Positions 22,607 through 33,800 of a stretch of DNA of 64,000 nt are shown one piece after another. Below the pieces are notes generated by a model. That model searched no databases. It was not told where the DNA came from and was given only the letters and a program-made list of their open reading frames with translations. The position numbers were made by a program, and so were the translations under genes. Location of the stretch: NCBI GenBank assembly GCA_001600415.1, contig BCJX01000002.1, positions 2,407,300 to 2,471,299 on the forward strand, read 5' to 3'. Source of the stretch: Pascua guehoae (lineage: Eukaryota > Basidiomycota > Tremellomycetes > Trichosporonales > Trichosporonaceae). Position 1 is the stretch's first letter. Each line of letters begins with the position of its first letter.

Positions 22607-24470
22607 AGAATTTCGTTTTTGCTTGTGCACGCGATCACAAGAGGCCAGGGATGCTTGGCCCAGGCGAACAGGGCTGGAATGAGTGAGGGAGGAGGTGGTC
22701 ACCCGATGATGGTGCAACACTCGTCTGCCTGTCTGGTCTCTGTGTGATCAGGACAGCGTGGTGTCGCTAGCCTGGGCGACGCAGAGCTGACGGTGCAGGG
22801 ACATGATAGCGTCGGAGACATCGACGGTAGGAGAGGACATGTCGCCAGAGGACCATATACTTCCTTGCCACACTGGGCGCATTCCGATAGCGTGTTCCGC
22901 CATTCTTCTTGTGGTGCCCGGAGGGGAGGTTCGTCGCGGTGTACAAGGAGACGATCATGGAATGTCGGCCCGCCCTCGCACGGGCGCGAATGGGCTCGAC
23001 GTGGAGATGTGTAGGTCAATAATGTGAATTGATGACCATTGTCAACGACCGCAGCCCTGGGTCAGATATCAGCAGAGTTCAGTATCCGACTCCCAAGTCA
23101 TCCCAGAGACAACGGAAGGCAGCAAAGGCAATGCAGTGATTAGCTCCAGGCAAGGCGAGAGAGGTACAGTTTACATGGCGCTCAGCGCTTCAGTGGGGGT
23201 TCGGAGCGCGCGCGCGAATCGCGGAATGACAGAGTTGCGAGCGGGTGGGCACAACAGACACACAATGGTGTGGGATTCCTCGCAGTGGCCGAGGGTGACG
23301 AGGTGTCAATGCGCGTATGGTTTCTGCGGGTCAATACAGGATAAAGGAAGATTAGCCGGGCTGGAGTACTGGCAAGATATGAACGGGGGTCAACTGCGGC
23401 GCGCCCACGGCCTATCACCGTGTATGCTCCAATACCGCTCCGACATCGATCTACCGCCCAACAGTCACAGCCTCCGGACGAGACCACACCCATCGCCGTC
23501 GCGCGGCACAGCCCATGTACCCGACAGCGCACTCACCACAGCCGGGGCTTGCCCGCCTCTGCTGGCCCGCGCCCCCACCCCTCCCACGCGGGGGAGACCT
23601 TGCTCGGGTCCGCCCACGCCGTCTGTGGGGGTGGGACGGGAACGGGGACGGGTCCAGGTCCAGATCCGGGGCCGAACGTCGCGGCGGTGGCGTGGATCCG
23701 GACGGGGATGAAGGCCGGGTGCGAGTGGGCCGGGTTGAAGGTCGGTGGGGCCGGGGTGAGGGTGGGGCGTTTGTCGCGTGAGAGCATCGGAGTGGTAGAA
23801 GTGTGGTGGGGGAGTGAAGGTGTTGAGCGGGTGGTGATTGATGGTTATCGGTAGTTGTTGGCGTTGTGAAAGGTTGGGAGATGGGAGATGGATCATTAAT
23901 GTCAAGGCGATGGTGAGTCGGCTTCCGACTGGTAGGGCGGATCGGCTATAGCCGCCAAGCGTGGCACGGACAATGATGTCACCGTCGCGGTTGCACAGGA
24001 TCAAATCCCACACCACCATTCATGTGCGCCCGTTCCCATCTCCGTCTTTACTGTTCGCCACTGTATCCCGACTGGCGTTGGCCCGTCCATCTCACGACGC
24101 TGTCGCCTCTATCGCGCCTGTCTGCAGGCCAGTACGCTGTTACCCGCCCCCAGGCCAGGCAAGGGTGCCATTTCGCGACAGAAAAGCTCCCATGGCCTCA
24201 ACGCCCATCGTTGGCGTCTTTCCGCCTCCCGTGGTTGTATTCGTGAGTCACGCGAGCCCCAATATGCCAGTACGATACCAACGTCGCTAGCTCAGGTCGC
24301 TGCCTCGCCATAGTTCATGAGTGCCACTAAAGGCTCTCGTCCCGCGCCGAGGTTTCGCTCCAACAATGTCAAGGGTGGAGAAACACGCAGCGCTGTGGCA
24401 ACGCTACACTACGTCCCCTGCAGAGTCCAGTACAAACATGCAGATGTACAAAAAGAGGTCAAAAATCAAA
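22607..24470. other. Intergenic, apart from one doubtful minus-strand frame
   Basis: No gene is well supported. The only candidate is the proline-rich frame 23533-23787 (listed separately). The rest shows no motif, splice pair or repeat of note. Confidence 0.5.
23533..23787 (-). CDS. Possible small proline-rich protein, first exon only
   Basis: An ATG at 23787 follows a CT-rich leader (tctaccactccg) and opens MLSRDKRPTLTPAPPTFNPA, a Pro/Ala-rich frame of 84 residues. A GTGAGT donor lies just before the stop (around 23545), and a possible acceptor could join it to a second frame near 23380. There is no recognised domain. It may equally be chance, since the opposite strand is also open in GC-rich DNA. 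Confidence 0.25.
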   Translation of the reverse strand: MLSRDKRPTLTPAPPTFNPAHSHPAFIPVRIHATAATFGPGSGPGPVPVPVPPPQTAWADPSKVSPAWEGWGRGPAEAGKPRLW

Positions 24471-24570
24471 TGCCTCCAGACGGAGTCGAACCGCCGACCT
24501 TACCCTGGCTTTCGAAGCTACTTGCAAGCATCTTACGAAAGGCACGCTCTACCAACTGAGCTATAGAGGC
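24471..24570 (-). tRNA. tRNA-Thr (anticodon CGT), with intron
   Basis: Acceptor GCCTCTA pairs with TGGAGGC, discriminator A. The D-arm is TAGCTCAGTTGGTAGAGC. The anticodon stem TGCCT/GGGTA encloses TTCGTA, anticodon CGT, with an intron of about 27 nt after position 37. The T-arm is GGCGG-TTCGACT-CCGTC. A T run follows on the minus strand (plus 24461-24465). It would read ACG codons. Confidence 0.85.
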
Positions 24571-25013
24571 TTTGATGTTGAAACCCCGTCCTCCTCATGT
24601 TACACAGCACCGCTCATATTATCTTCTCCAGCGGAAAATCTCAAGGTCATCGCCCGATCGCCAACATGATGCCCCGCCTGCTGATGGGGTGTTTTCCTTT
24701 CTCTTGATCTCGTCGCGAGCGCAAAAGTCCGACACGAGGCCAGCAGATGTGGTGGAAATGATTCATAACTCGCACAAAGTGAACCAAACAGCAATGCAAT
24801 AATGCCTCGAAGCGTCAGCCAAATAAACAGAGGCCTGGACATGTTCGTTCCCGCACCGCCACCGCCACGATCTGGTCTGGTCTGGAACACGCCAAGCCCA
24901 CGCACAGCCCAGGTGACCCGGCGACCAGCTGACAATCAACTGATCGATCAACAGCGAGCAGCGACTTGCCACCGCAAACGCAACATTGTACCTGCCCAAC
25001 CTACATCCTGACC

Positions 25014-25571
25014 ATGACTTCTTCGGCGGCAGACGAGCGTCGTCCTCTGCTTGCGGGCGCGCCGCCTTCGTATTCGACCCTCCCCCCACCCCCACCGCGT
25101 GCTCCACTGGCCATCGCGGTGGGAGCGGAAGAACCCACTCCCATCCTCTCCTCGTCCCCGACCTCACTCTCGCCTGCGTCTACCCCCTCCTCACCATCCT
25201 CGCCCCCACCACGACCACCCCAAAGCCCAACCACAAGCGAACAGGCAGACGTCCCAACCCGTAACCCCTCACTTCCACCATACAGGGCCCGCGCCACGCT
25301 CCCTCCGCCCTACCCTGCCAGCGCAACAGGACCCCCGACCACCACATGTCCACAGTTCGTCCCCCCAATGTCGTGGAGGCCCCTCGCGCGCCCGCCCGCA
25401 GAGTCCGGTGGGCCCCTGCGCACGCGCAGTATCCGCCAGTCGTGCCTGCCCGACGCAGACGCCGCGTTCGGGACGGCTCTCAAGGTGGCCATTCTGTGTT
25501 GTGTCTTCTACTTTCTCGGTGTCAGCGACGCGCCGGTGGAGGAGGTACCGATAGAGAATGATTGTTGCTAG
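25014..25571 (+). CDS. Small PY-motif protein with C-terminal membrane anchor, function unknown
   Basis: A single exon of 185 residues. The N-terminus has ERRPLL at residues 8-13, which fits the acidic dileucine sorting signal [DE]xxxL[LI], directly followed by PPSY at 17-20. The middle is Pro/Ser/Thr-rich and contains further PY-like motifs LPPY and PPPY. Near the C-terminus one hydrophobic segment (ALKVAILCCVFYFLGV) is followed by an acidic tail ending ENDCC. No domain is recognised. Several PPxY motifs plus a single C-terminal membrane segment are the features of membrane adaptors or substrates of Rsp5/Nedd4 ubiquitin ligases, and the dileucine suggests endosome or vacuole delivery. Both roles are inference. 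The start is chosen as the first ATG of the frame. Confidence 0.7.
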   Translation: MTSSAADERRPLLAGAPPSYSTLPPPPPRAPLAIAVGAEEPTPILSSSPTSLSPASTPSSPSSPPPRPPQSPTTSEQADVPTRNPSLPPYRARATLPPPYPASATGPPTTTCPQFVPPMSWRPLARPPAESGGPLRTRSIRQSCLPDADAAFGTALKVAILCCVFYFLGVSDAPVEEVPIENDCC

Positions 25572-28500
25572 CTGGTTGGCGCGGATGGTATGGGAGTTGT
25601 AACACCTAGGCTTGGTGCGCCACACGCGAAACGTCGGTTCTGTTGCATGCTTGCACTTGTTGTCTGTCGGGGTAGTGGTCAGTGAAGACGCTTCAATGCG
25701 GTCATGAGCAAGGTGACAGTTCGGGGTTGTGTATACGGTACTCCCCCATAGCCACACAGGCGTACTGAACGCCTTTCGGTAGAGAAAAGACGTGAAACTA
25801 GGCCCGAAATACACAACCCTCAAGATGGGCAGCGGCCTGGAACGTGTCTCCCACACCCATGCAAGAGTCCCTCTTTCCCGGACGCCATTGAGGATCTCCG
25901 CTCCTAATAGTGGGGTAGTTTGTTGATGGTTGCTGTACCACATGAGCTCCCAGAGACGGTGGTTCCATTGGCCGCGGGTTTGCGCCACTCCGCGCTCGGA
26001 CTGTATCGTGTCCGTCGGCACAACCATCCTCTGCCGGCGGCGCAGGTACCGCGGTGGCGCTCTTTCCTCCGGCGGTTTGAAGAGTTCGGCGTCTTGGCGG
26101 CTCTTGGCATCTCTACCAGTCTGGATACACCTCGATGCCAAGCAAGGCCCAACCGTATCTTTCCAACTTTATCGTGCTGGCCCGAGGTATCTTGACTGCC
26201 GATCGGTGTTTTGTGCTGCTGTTGTGCATGTGACGCGATCAGGCACTCCATGAAAGAGTCTTTGTCCAGATGATTATCCACGTGGTTGTAAGGCTGCAAG
26301 CGCAGTGTGGCACAGTGCACTGGCATGAATCGGTCAGTATTCTCGCTCGTGTCAGATATCATCAGTATACGGCGCCTACTGTTATTGAAGGTGCAAGTGA
26401 CTCGCAAGAAGACAGAGTCAAGAGCCGAGTCACGCCCTCTCTTACCGTATGCTATGTGTCGCCGAGAATGTCATGTACCGAGCCGATGCCAGGTACTGCG
26501 CTTTCGGCCGCGGCCACGGATGCCAGTTGACAATCGTGTTGGTCGAGTGACCTTGGTTGTTGTGCTGCTGAAAAACTTCGTGAATAATAGACTGCAGCAC
26601 ATTGGTGCAGACATGTCGAGGTTGCTAGAGCTCCGCGATCACATGAGCAGGGAGAGCTGCGCCACCCGAAGCCTGACTTGAGGGGAGTTCAGGAGCATCT
26701 CCCAGTGTCCTCGATCTTGCATGTGGAGGCGACCGCGGCGGTGCTGTTTTTGCTGTACTGTACGATTTCCTGCCTGGCCGCTTGTTTGATGGCCGCTGCT
26801 CCGGGCCCCGAGGCGGAGTGGAGATGCTGTGTACTGTAGGTGTAAATAATGAAGACCGAGCGCGATTGGCCCAAGAGCAAGTGGCCAGCAGCCCTTCGCA
26901 ACATGCCAAGAACAAGGGGTCAAGGTACATGGGGGGACACTGGTGTTCTCAAACGTGTTCACCGTGGAATCTGAAATGCCAAGAATGAATTTGTCCGCGC
27001 GCTCCCCGAGATATCGGGTCATCACGGGGACGTTGATGATCGCAAGCTACGAGCGATTCGCATTGGGCAGAAGTATGGCCGAGCAGATGGGCAAAGGGTT
27101 GCTGGAAACACCTCGGCCTTCTGTGGGCAATTTGAAACGCATGACTAAAAAAACATGCCAGCACTGGTGGCGTATGCGATGCACCGGTACAGGCTAGCAG
27201 TCAAGCGGTCGCCAGGAGGTCAAACACATCGGGGGGGGAGGAATGCTGCGACTGTGATTCCCAAAGCTGCACCCCATGGGCAGACGCGCACAGATGCAAC
27301 AGTTGTGTTACGTTCCTATTTTGGTCTCCTGATATTGACGCCAAGACTTTTCGACAACTTCTACAACTCGCACGCCCCACAGGGCGGGAACGGGCAGTGG
27401 ACGCTCACCGAGTGGGACCATCCTGTGGGGGAAGACTGGAGCACACTGGAGCACCAGACATGACAATTAATTCCAAGGGTGCAGGCGTGCCCGGGCATAC
27501 GCACGCGGTCATGTTCCTTGTCTCAATATTTGAACTCGTGCAACAAAACCGAGATAAGCCAAACGCGATTGGGGGAACGGGCTCGTGGGGGTATATGGGG
27601 ACCCGCCTTATCATCGGATCGGTAAAGCGGGCATTTGCGGGTTAATTCCATGCGTAGCTCGCCAAAGGCCTGGATGTTGGGAAACCAGCGGACACGAGGG
27701 GTCGCGTGCGGCCGAGAGAGCCAGTTGGGTGGCATGCAATAATAGCTACCGGTTGTCGACGGAGAGGGCCATGGCTAGCTCCACTTGTTTGTGCCTGTTG
27801 TCGTTGTCCAGGGCCCCCTGGCGCAGGTGGCGCGTTGCGCAGGACGCGTGCCACAACGGTGGGCGCCGCCCCTTTGACAACAAAGTGTATTTAGACTGCG
27901 GGGCTTGGACTCTGTTTCGCACAATGACATCTGGTTGGCCAAGGAGGAATTCGAAAATGATGCACAGGCTCAAAATAGACATGGACAAAGGTTATAACGT
28001 CCTTGGCGAGGCGGCCAAAGGCGAGCTCGTGCCCGTCCGCGTGCCCTTATCCATGCTCATGTGGGCCCAGGTGGGTGGGTCAGGTGGGTGGGAGGCCAGG
28101 TGACCCGAGCGAATGTCCCTGGCACATGTGTGGTTCACTTCCCTTGATTGCCGACTTTTGCGCAGTGGTGGAGAATTCCAGGCACATGTGGCAAACTGAC
28201 CCGACTCATCTCAACTTCGTGTCCCAGACAGGAACCCGAACGTTCCATCGTCGGTTAGAGAAACCATGATGTCGTTGGCCGGCTGTTAGCGTCGCCACTG
28301 AAACCAGCTAGGGCCTAGTGGCCTAGTGCGGTGTCCTTGCGGTCGTGTTCGGTGTTGTCGCTTCGCACCTCATCGAGCCCGAGGCCCCAGAGGTGCCCAA
28401 AGACCCCGACGGGCGTTAGGCACCACCGTCTGGGGGCGAGCAAGGGGGTGTCATACGACCCCGTTGCTTAGTTTGATCCGTGTCGGGGTCCCAACTGGGG

Positions 28501-28816
28501 CCTGCTTCCTTGGTGACCAGTGCGCCAGTGCTCTCGGGCAGATGAAGCGCGGGGGGGGGGGGGGGTTATGCACGAATAATTGCAAAATCCTCTCACGCTG
28601 GGCAGCTGACCCATCTTCGACGAGCGACTATATGAGGACACCCATCGCGAGGCGGATTGTTGTTCTTCAACCCCCTCCACTCGTTAAAACCATCCCCCAT
28701 AGCTGGTAGGACGACCTGATCAAAAGGTTTGCCTACTGTACACCCACCTAATCGCCACCCACCGGCTCTCCACTTTCCTTTTGTCTAGTCAGCCCGACAG
28801 ACAACCTCTACCCAGA
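25572..28816. other. Gene-poor 3.2-kb interval
   Basis: No supportable gene on either strand. Open frames are short, lack splice partners and match no family. TACTGTAC octamers lie at 26756 and 28734. A run of 17 or more G lies at about 28548-28565. Decayed genes cannot be excluded without a similarity search. Confidence 0.5.
28548..28565 (+). repeat. Poly-G homopolymer
   Basis: An uninterrupted G run about 250 bp upstream of the transporter start. Such runs are prone to length error in assemblies and can form G-quadruplexes. Confidence 0.8.
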
Positions 28817-30698
28817 ATGCCCAGCGAACGCGGCTCGATCGAACGCGAAAAGGCGGCGCGCATGCAGGAGGCGGACGCCTATGCCGACACCCTCCCGCCA
28901 ACGAGCATCAAGTCGCAGCTCGAGGTGTGGCACGCGGACCGTGGTAACAAGAGCATTGCCGCCGCCATCCTCCCTCTCCCACGCAAGTCCGCGGATGGTG
29001 GTTCCCAGGGTGGCCCCAGGGCCCTCTGGAATGCACTCCGCGAGATGACGTGGATGAGCTGGGCGCTCTTCTTTGCTGGATGGTTTGCGTGGACGTGTGA
29101 CGGGTGAGTAATCTGACCCACTGTGAGGGTGGCCGAGCCACACCAGGATCGCCCCCAAAGTGGCGTCGCCACAATGCCGAGTAAACTTGGTGCTGACAAT
29201 GGCAGTTACGACTACTTTACCGTCTCTGTCACTCTGCCCGAGCTTGCCGAGCAGTTTGACAGGCCCCGTGCGGACATTACCCTCGCCATCACTCTTACTC
29301 TCCTTTTCCGTTCCCTTGGTGCTCTCATCTTCGGTATGCTTGCCGACCGTTACGGCCGCAAGTGGACCCTCGTGGCCAACATGGTTATCATTGCCGCTCT
29401 CGAGCTCGGCTCTGGATTCTGCAACACGTACAAGGAGTTCCTTGGCGTGCGCTCCCTCTTCGGTATTGCCATGGGCGGTATTTGGGGCCAGGCAGCGAGC
29501 ACGTAAGTTCAATGGGACAAAAACGGGTTGGCCATGACGAGATACTGACCTCCTACCAGCTGTCTTGAGAACGTTCCCGTCGACGCCCGTGGCTTCCTTT
29601 CCGGTATCGTGCAGCAGGGCTACGCTGTTGGCTACCTCCTCGCAGCTGTCATGAACCTCACCGTCGGACAGTACTCTGCGCCAAAGTGGCGCACGCTCTT
29701 CTTCGTCGGTGCCGGCTTCTCGCTCCTCGCGGCCATGATCCGTGCTGTCCTCCCCGAGTCCAAGCAGTTCCTGATTGCCCGCCAGGCGGCAAAGGAGGCT
29801 GGAGTCACCTCGGCAGAGACTGCCAAGCACTTCCGCCGCGAGCTGTGGATGATGCTCAAGACCAACTGGATCCGTGCCATCTGGGCCATTTGCCTCATGA
29901 CTGGTAAGTGATGACGACGTCGTGGAAAGCGGGCTCTCTGGCTGACACACACACAGGCATGAACTTCTTCTCGCACGGTTCGCAGGACATGTACCCGACC
30001 TACCTGACCACCACCAAGGGTCTCTCGGCCAAGCTTTCCAGCAAGGCCACCATCATTTCCAACTGTGGTGCCATTGTTGGCGGCACTCTTTTCGGCTGGC
30101 TCTCGCAGGTTGTTGGCCGTCGTTGCGCGTGAGTACCAGAGTCCCGCCACTCTCCCAGCCAAGAAGCCCAATGCTAATGATCTCAAGTCTCATCATCGCT
30201 CTCTGCTGGACCGCCGCGTGGATTCCTCTCTGGATCCTGCCCCACAACTTTGGTGGCCTCGCGGCTGGCGGTTTCTTCCTCCAGTCGGGCGTCCAGGGCG
30301 CATGGGGTGTTATCCCGATCTACCTGTCCGAAATTGCTCCTCCCGCTTTCCGCGCCTCGTTTGCCGGTCTCTCGTACCAGCTCGGTAACATGGCGTCGTC
30401 GGGCTCGTCGCAGATTGTCGCTACCGCGTCCGAGAACCTCAAGCTCAAGGGCACCAACACGCCAGACTATGCCACCATCCAGGGTATCTTTATCGGTGCC
30501 GTCATTGCCTGGACCATGCTCTGCACCATCCTCGGCCCCGAGGCCGACCAGGCCCACTTCGAGGAGGCAAAGGTCGCCGTCGAGGACGGCGCAGGTGGCA
30601 CCACCCAGGCGCAGCTCGTCCGCCACGCTTCTCACGTCGACTACCGCGCCTCTGAGGACAAGGGGCGTGACTACCGTATCGATGAGTCCAAGGTTTAA
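28817..30698 (+). CDS. Jen1-like monocarboxylate/proton symporter (MFS, SHS family)
   Basis: Exons 28817-29103, 29206-29502, 29560-29903, 29957-30128 and 30188-30698 encode 536 residues with consistent phases. Twelve membrane segments are expected. DRYGRKW between TM2 and TM3 is the MFS signature, and GFCNTYKEFLGVRSLFGIAMG follows. The decisive motif is NFFSHGSQDMYPT in TM7, which matches Nxx[S/T]HxSQDxxxT, the substrate-site signature of Jen1 lactate/pyruvate permeases. GGFFLQSGVQGAWGVIPIYL and ASSGSSQIVATAS are also Jen1-like. The protein imports lactate, pyruvate or related short carboxylates with protons at the plasma membrane. The long cytosolic N-terminus lacks any domain. Which acid it carries cannot be read from sequence. 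Confidence 0.93.
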
Positions 30699-33600
30699 TC
30701 CTACTTGTATCTCAGTTCATAGTTGAGGTTAATAATGAGTACCAGAAGTAAACGTATGCAGGTACAAATGATTGTTGACACACACGGGCACGCTCTCGCT
30801 GATTTTTTCTTCTTTGAGAACAATGGTAGACATAGATCTTCAAGGCTAGCTGGGGGTAGTGTCAGAATGGCTCGTCTTGGCATGCTCGTATCCGCCACTT
30901 AGCGATCATAGCGTGGCGCTGGCCGAAGATTTCATCTCCATTGCCGTCGCTACCCACTAGATTCCCCGCCGTCGCGCGGTCAGATCTACAGTAACCTGAG
31001 CAGTATTGAACTGGGGCAATTCACCAGGGGGTGATTCCCAGAATAGCAAACGCCAAGGGCGACCGAATACCACCACGGCCTATGGCTCGTGTTTCAGTAA
31101 ATTGTGCTTTGTGTGGACTGGCAGCGTCCTGTGCCTGTGCGGTAACTCGCGATCTGAGCGGATATCGCGCGGAGGAAACCCCGACACGGATTTGGAACAA
31201 TGACTTTAGCGTCATGTTTTCTCCAGATCCCCGCATCCCCGAAAGACTTGCCTCCCCACAGGCAAAGTCTGGAGCCGATCACTTTACCGCATTTCAGATA
31301 CACCCATGTGGTGTGTTCGCTATGTCTGCTACCGGCGGCAACGGGTAGCGCGTCTGCTCGGTCATGTCGACGCTTTTCATTGGCCTGGCCCGGTTGAGGG
31401 CTGGGTTTAGTCGGGTAATTTATTCATTTTCAATATTGCACTTCCCGCCGGTGTTGTTATCTTGTGCAATTCGCAAATGCAGATTGTCAAGAAATTCGAT
31501 TTCGAGACTGTTGAGGGACCCCAGCCCGATGTCATGATTGCCTCGGTCTGTGCATCGCCATCAAAGCATCCCCATCAAAAGTGCCCGAGGTTGTAGATGG
31601 TGCCCCGGAAATCGGACAGAACTGACAGACCGAAATCCGGACGACGTCTTGGATCCATATCTAGTGCCTTGGAGCGAGGAAACGGCCCGACTCCGAACCA
31701 AGTGCTCCTAGGAACCCATTGTAAAAGCTTGGTAACAATCGGTCAGACGAGCTGTTTGAGGCTCACGTTGTTGATCTTGGAACGACATGGCCGACGTAAT
31801 GGTGTGAGACATGGACGACCTGAAACAAAGAGGACCGGCAGTTATTCTCCATTTCCCAAAGCTGCAAATCACCCACTGTTATAACATACAGAGCCAGTGC
31901 GAGACAACAATGGCGCAGCCCCTCCTAAAAGCTGTTGCGGTTTGTGCAGAATATAGGCAGGCATATGCAAGGCACAAGGCATCCAAGCGCTCGCTCCTCA
32001 CCCCGCATACTCGCTCCATGGCTCAGTCTTCCCCGCGGACACCGTCCAATGTAAGTAAACCCACAGCCGCCATAGTGCACCCCAACCTATCGCGCACCCT
32101 GTGCTTAGAGGCCAAAGAACTTGTCCGTGAAAATCGAGTCCCAGTGGCGTGTACGCACGAGCTGTGTGGTGGGTTGCGTCCCGGGATGGTTCGGCGTGCC
32201 GTTGCCCTGATAGCGAATGTGTACTCGTTCTGTGTGGTAGTGATGCTGAGAGACGCGCTATGGCCGCGGGATAGTACCCTCTCCTGTGGATGTGTAGTGT
32301 ATCAGACCCAGGGCCGGTGGAAGTGGGCTTTGTTAGCTACTCACCTGCGCGCCGACCTTGCGGGGGAGACCCACGCCGACGTCGGCATCAAAGTGTAATC
32401 GTCTTGCCCGGGTTGACAATGGGTCAACCGTCGACTCATGCTACGGGCGCCAGGAACTCGCGCCCGAGCTGGCTTGGATGTCGGTCGTTCCGGACACAGA
32501 GGAAGAGGGCCCACGCTCGTCCATCCGGACCCTCTACCAAGTCTACGTGGCACGTCTGGGTATTATAGCGATCATTATCGTACACGCCGGGGTTGACACT
32601 CGAGCGTTCCACGTCCAACTTTCAGAGCCGTCGCAGATCGCTGCACCAATTCCCGGTCTTTTGCACTTCACCTGCCGCAGTCATGAGGTAGCCCCACTCC
32701 CCACCCCACCTGAACTCTGAAAGTGATCATCGCAGCGTTGCAATCCCGGCCGACTCAACATGTTGCCCGTCTCGAGGTCTAGGCACAGTAAACGTCGCCA
32801 AGTTGAATCTGTCAGGTGGGTTGAGCTCGTGCGGGTCAGTCGCCATGCAGACTTCCCCGTCATCGTCAAGGTGAAGCTGATCTAGTCCTATTGGGGTAAG
32901 TGACGCCACAGACCCTCCTTGGGCCCCGTTTCGGGCCCCATGGGTGGTGCAGGTCCTCCTGATGATGCGGAGAATCACTGCTTCGTCACTCGCCTTGACC
33001 GGGTCGCTGGTGGCCGGTCATCAACTGGCGAATGACGTTGGAACATGGGACATTTGCGCTAGGAACCCGGGCACTTTCGGCGAGTTTATCGGCTCGAGTG
33101 ATAATAAAACACGAATGGCCTGGTGCACGATTCGGAAACTTGGCCAGTGCGAGGGTCGCTCGACACGACGTGATCGATACTGCGAGATTTACGAGGACAG
33201 TAACGCTAGTAATGTCTACCGGGGTGGATGCAGTCGGTTGAGCCGTGTGCGCCACCTGCATACCCTCCCAGATCGTCACGCTGTACGCCCATTATCTCCA
33301 CCGAGATCCTACCGAGAGAGACCGGCCGCCGATCACTCGCATGACACTGAACATCCTCATCTGCCCCGCTTCACGCTTTCATGAACCGGTATCGCGTTGA
33401 TGCTGGAAATATAGCGACAAAGCGACTGCCCAGCAGTCGCGCCCAATGGCATCACCCTAAACCAAACCCAAAACTAGTTACAACTACCGATACTATACCA
33501 TTGGCCCTACATGTCTGTGGGCGGCAACACATCAGATAACAGCATGTTTGCCCTACGACAGTCAGATTTTGTTTCTTCATTGTGCGCCAGGAATACACCA

Positions 33601-33800
33601 AACAGAATGTGACGAAAAGGCTCATGAGCGGTGCAGCCGAGGCATGCAGCTCTTCGGCTCCACTGGGATTGCACGCTCTGCAGCGCGAGGGAGTATCACC
33701 CCGCACCCATCACGAGCCTTTTGTCAGATTCTGAATGGTGGAGGTTACCCTGCCCAGCCATTCCCTCATCCCCTCTCCTACAGTCGTCTGTTCGCTCAAC
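30699..33800. other. Gene-poor 3.1-kb interval
   Basis: It lies between the 3' ends of the transporter (+) and the Zn2Cys6 gene (-). The longest frame (31811-32398, +) has neither a recognisable domain nor splice partners and is not called. No repeats of note. Confidence 0.5.

Noticed and set aside
28808..29950. Minus-strand open frame of 380 codons
   Set aside because: Antisense to the Jen1-like transporter, whose exons carry family motifs.
31811..32398. Plus-strand frame of 195 codons
   Set aside because: No recognisable domain and no upstream or downstream exons; likely chance.
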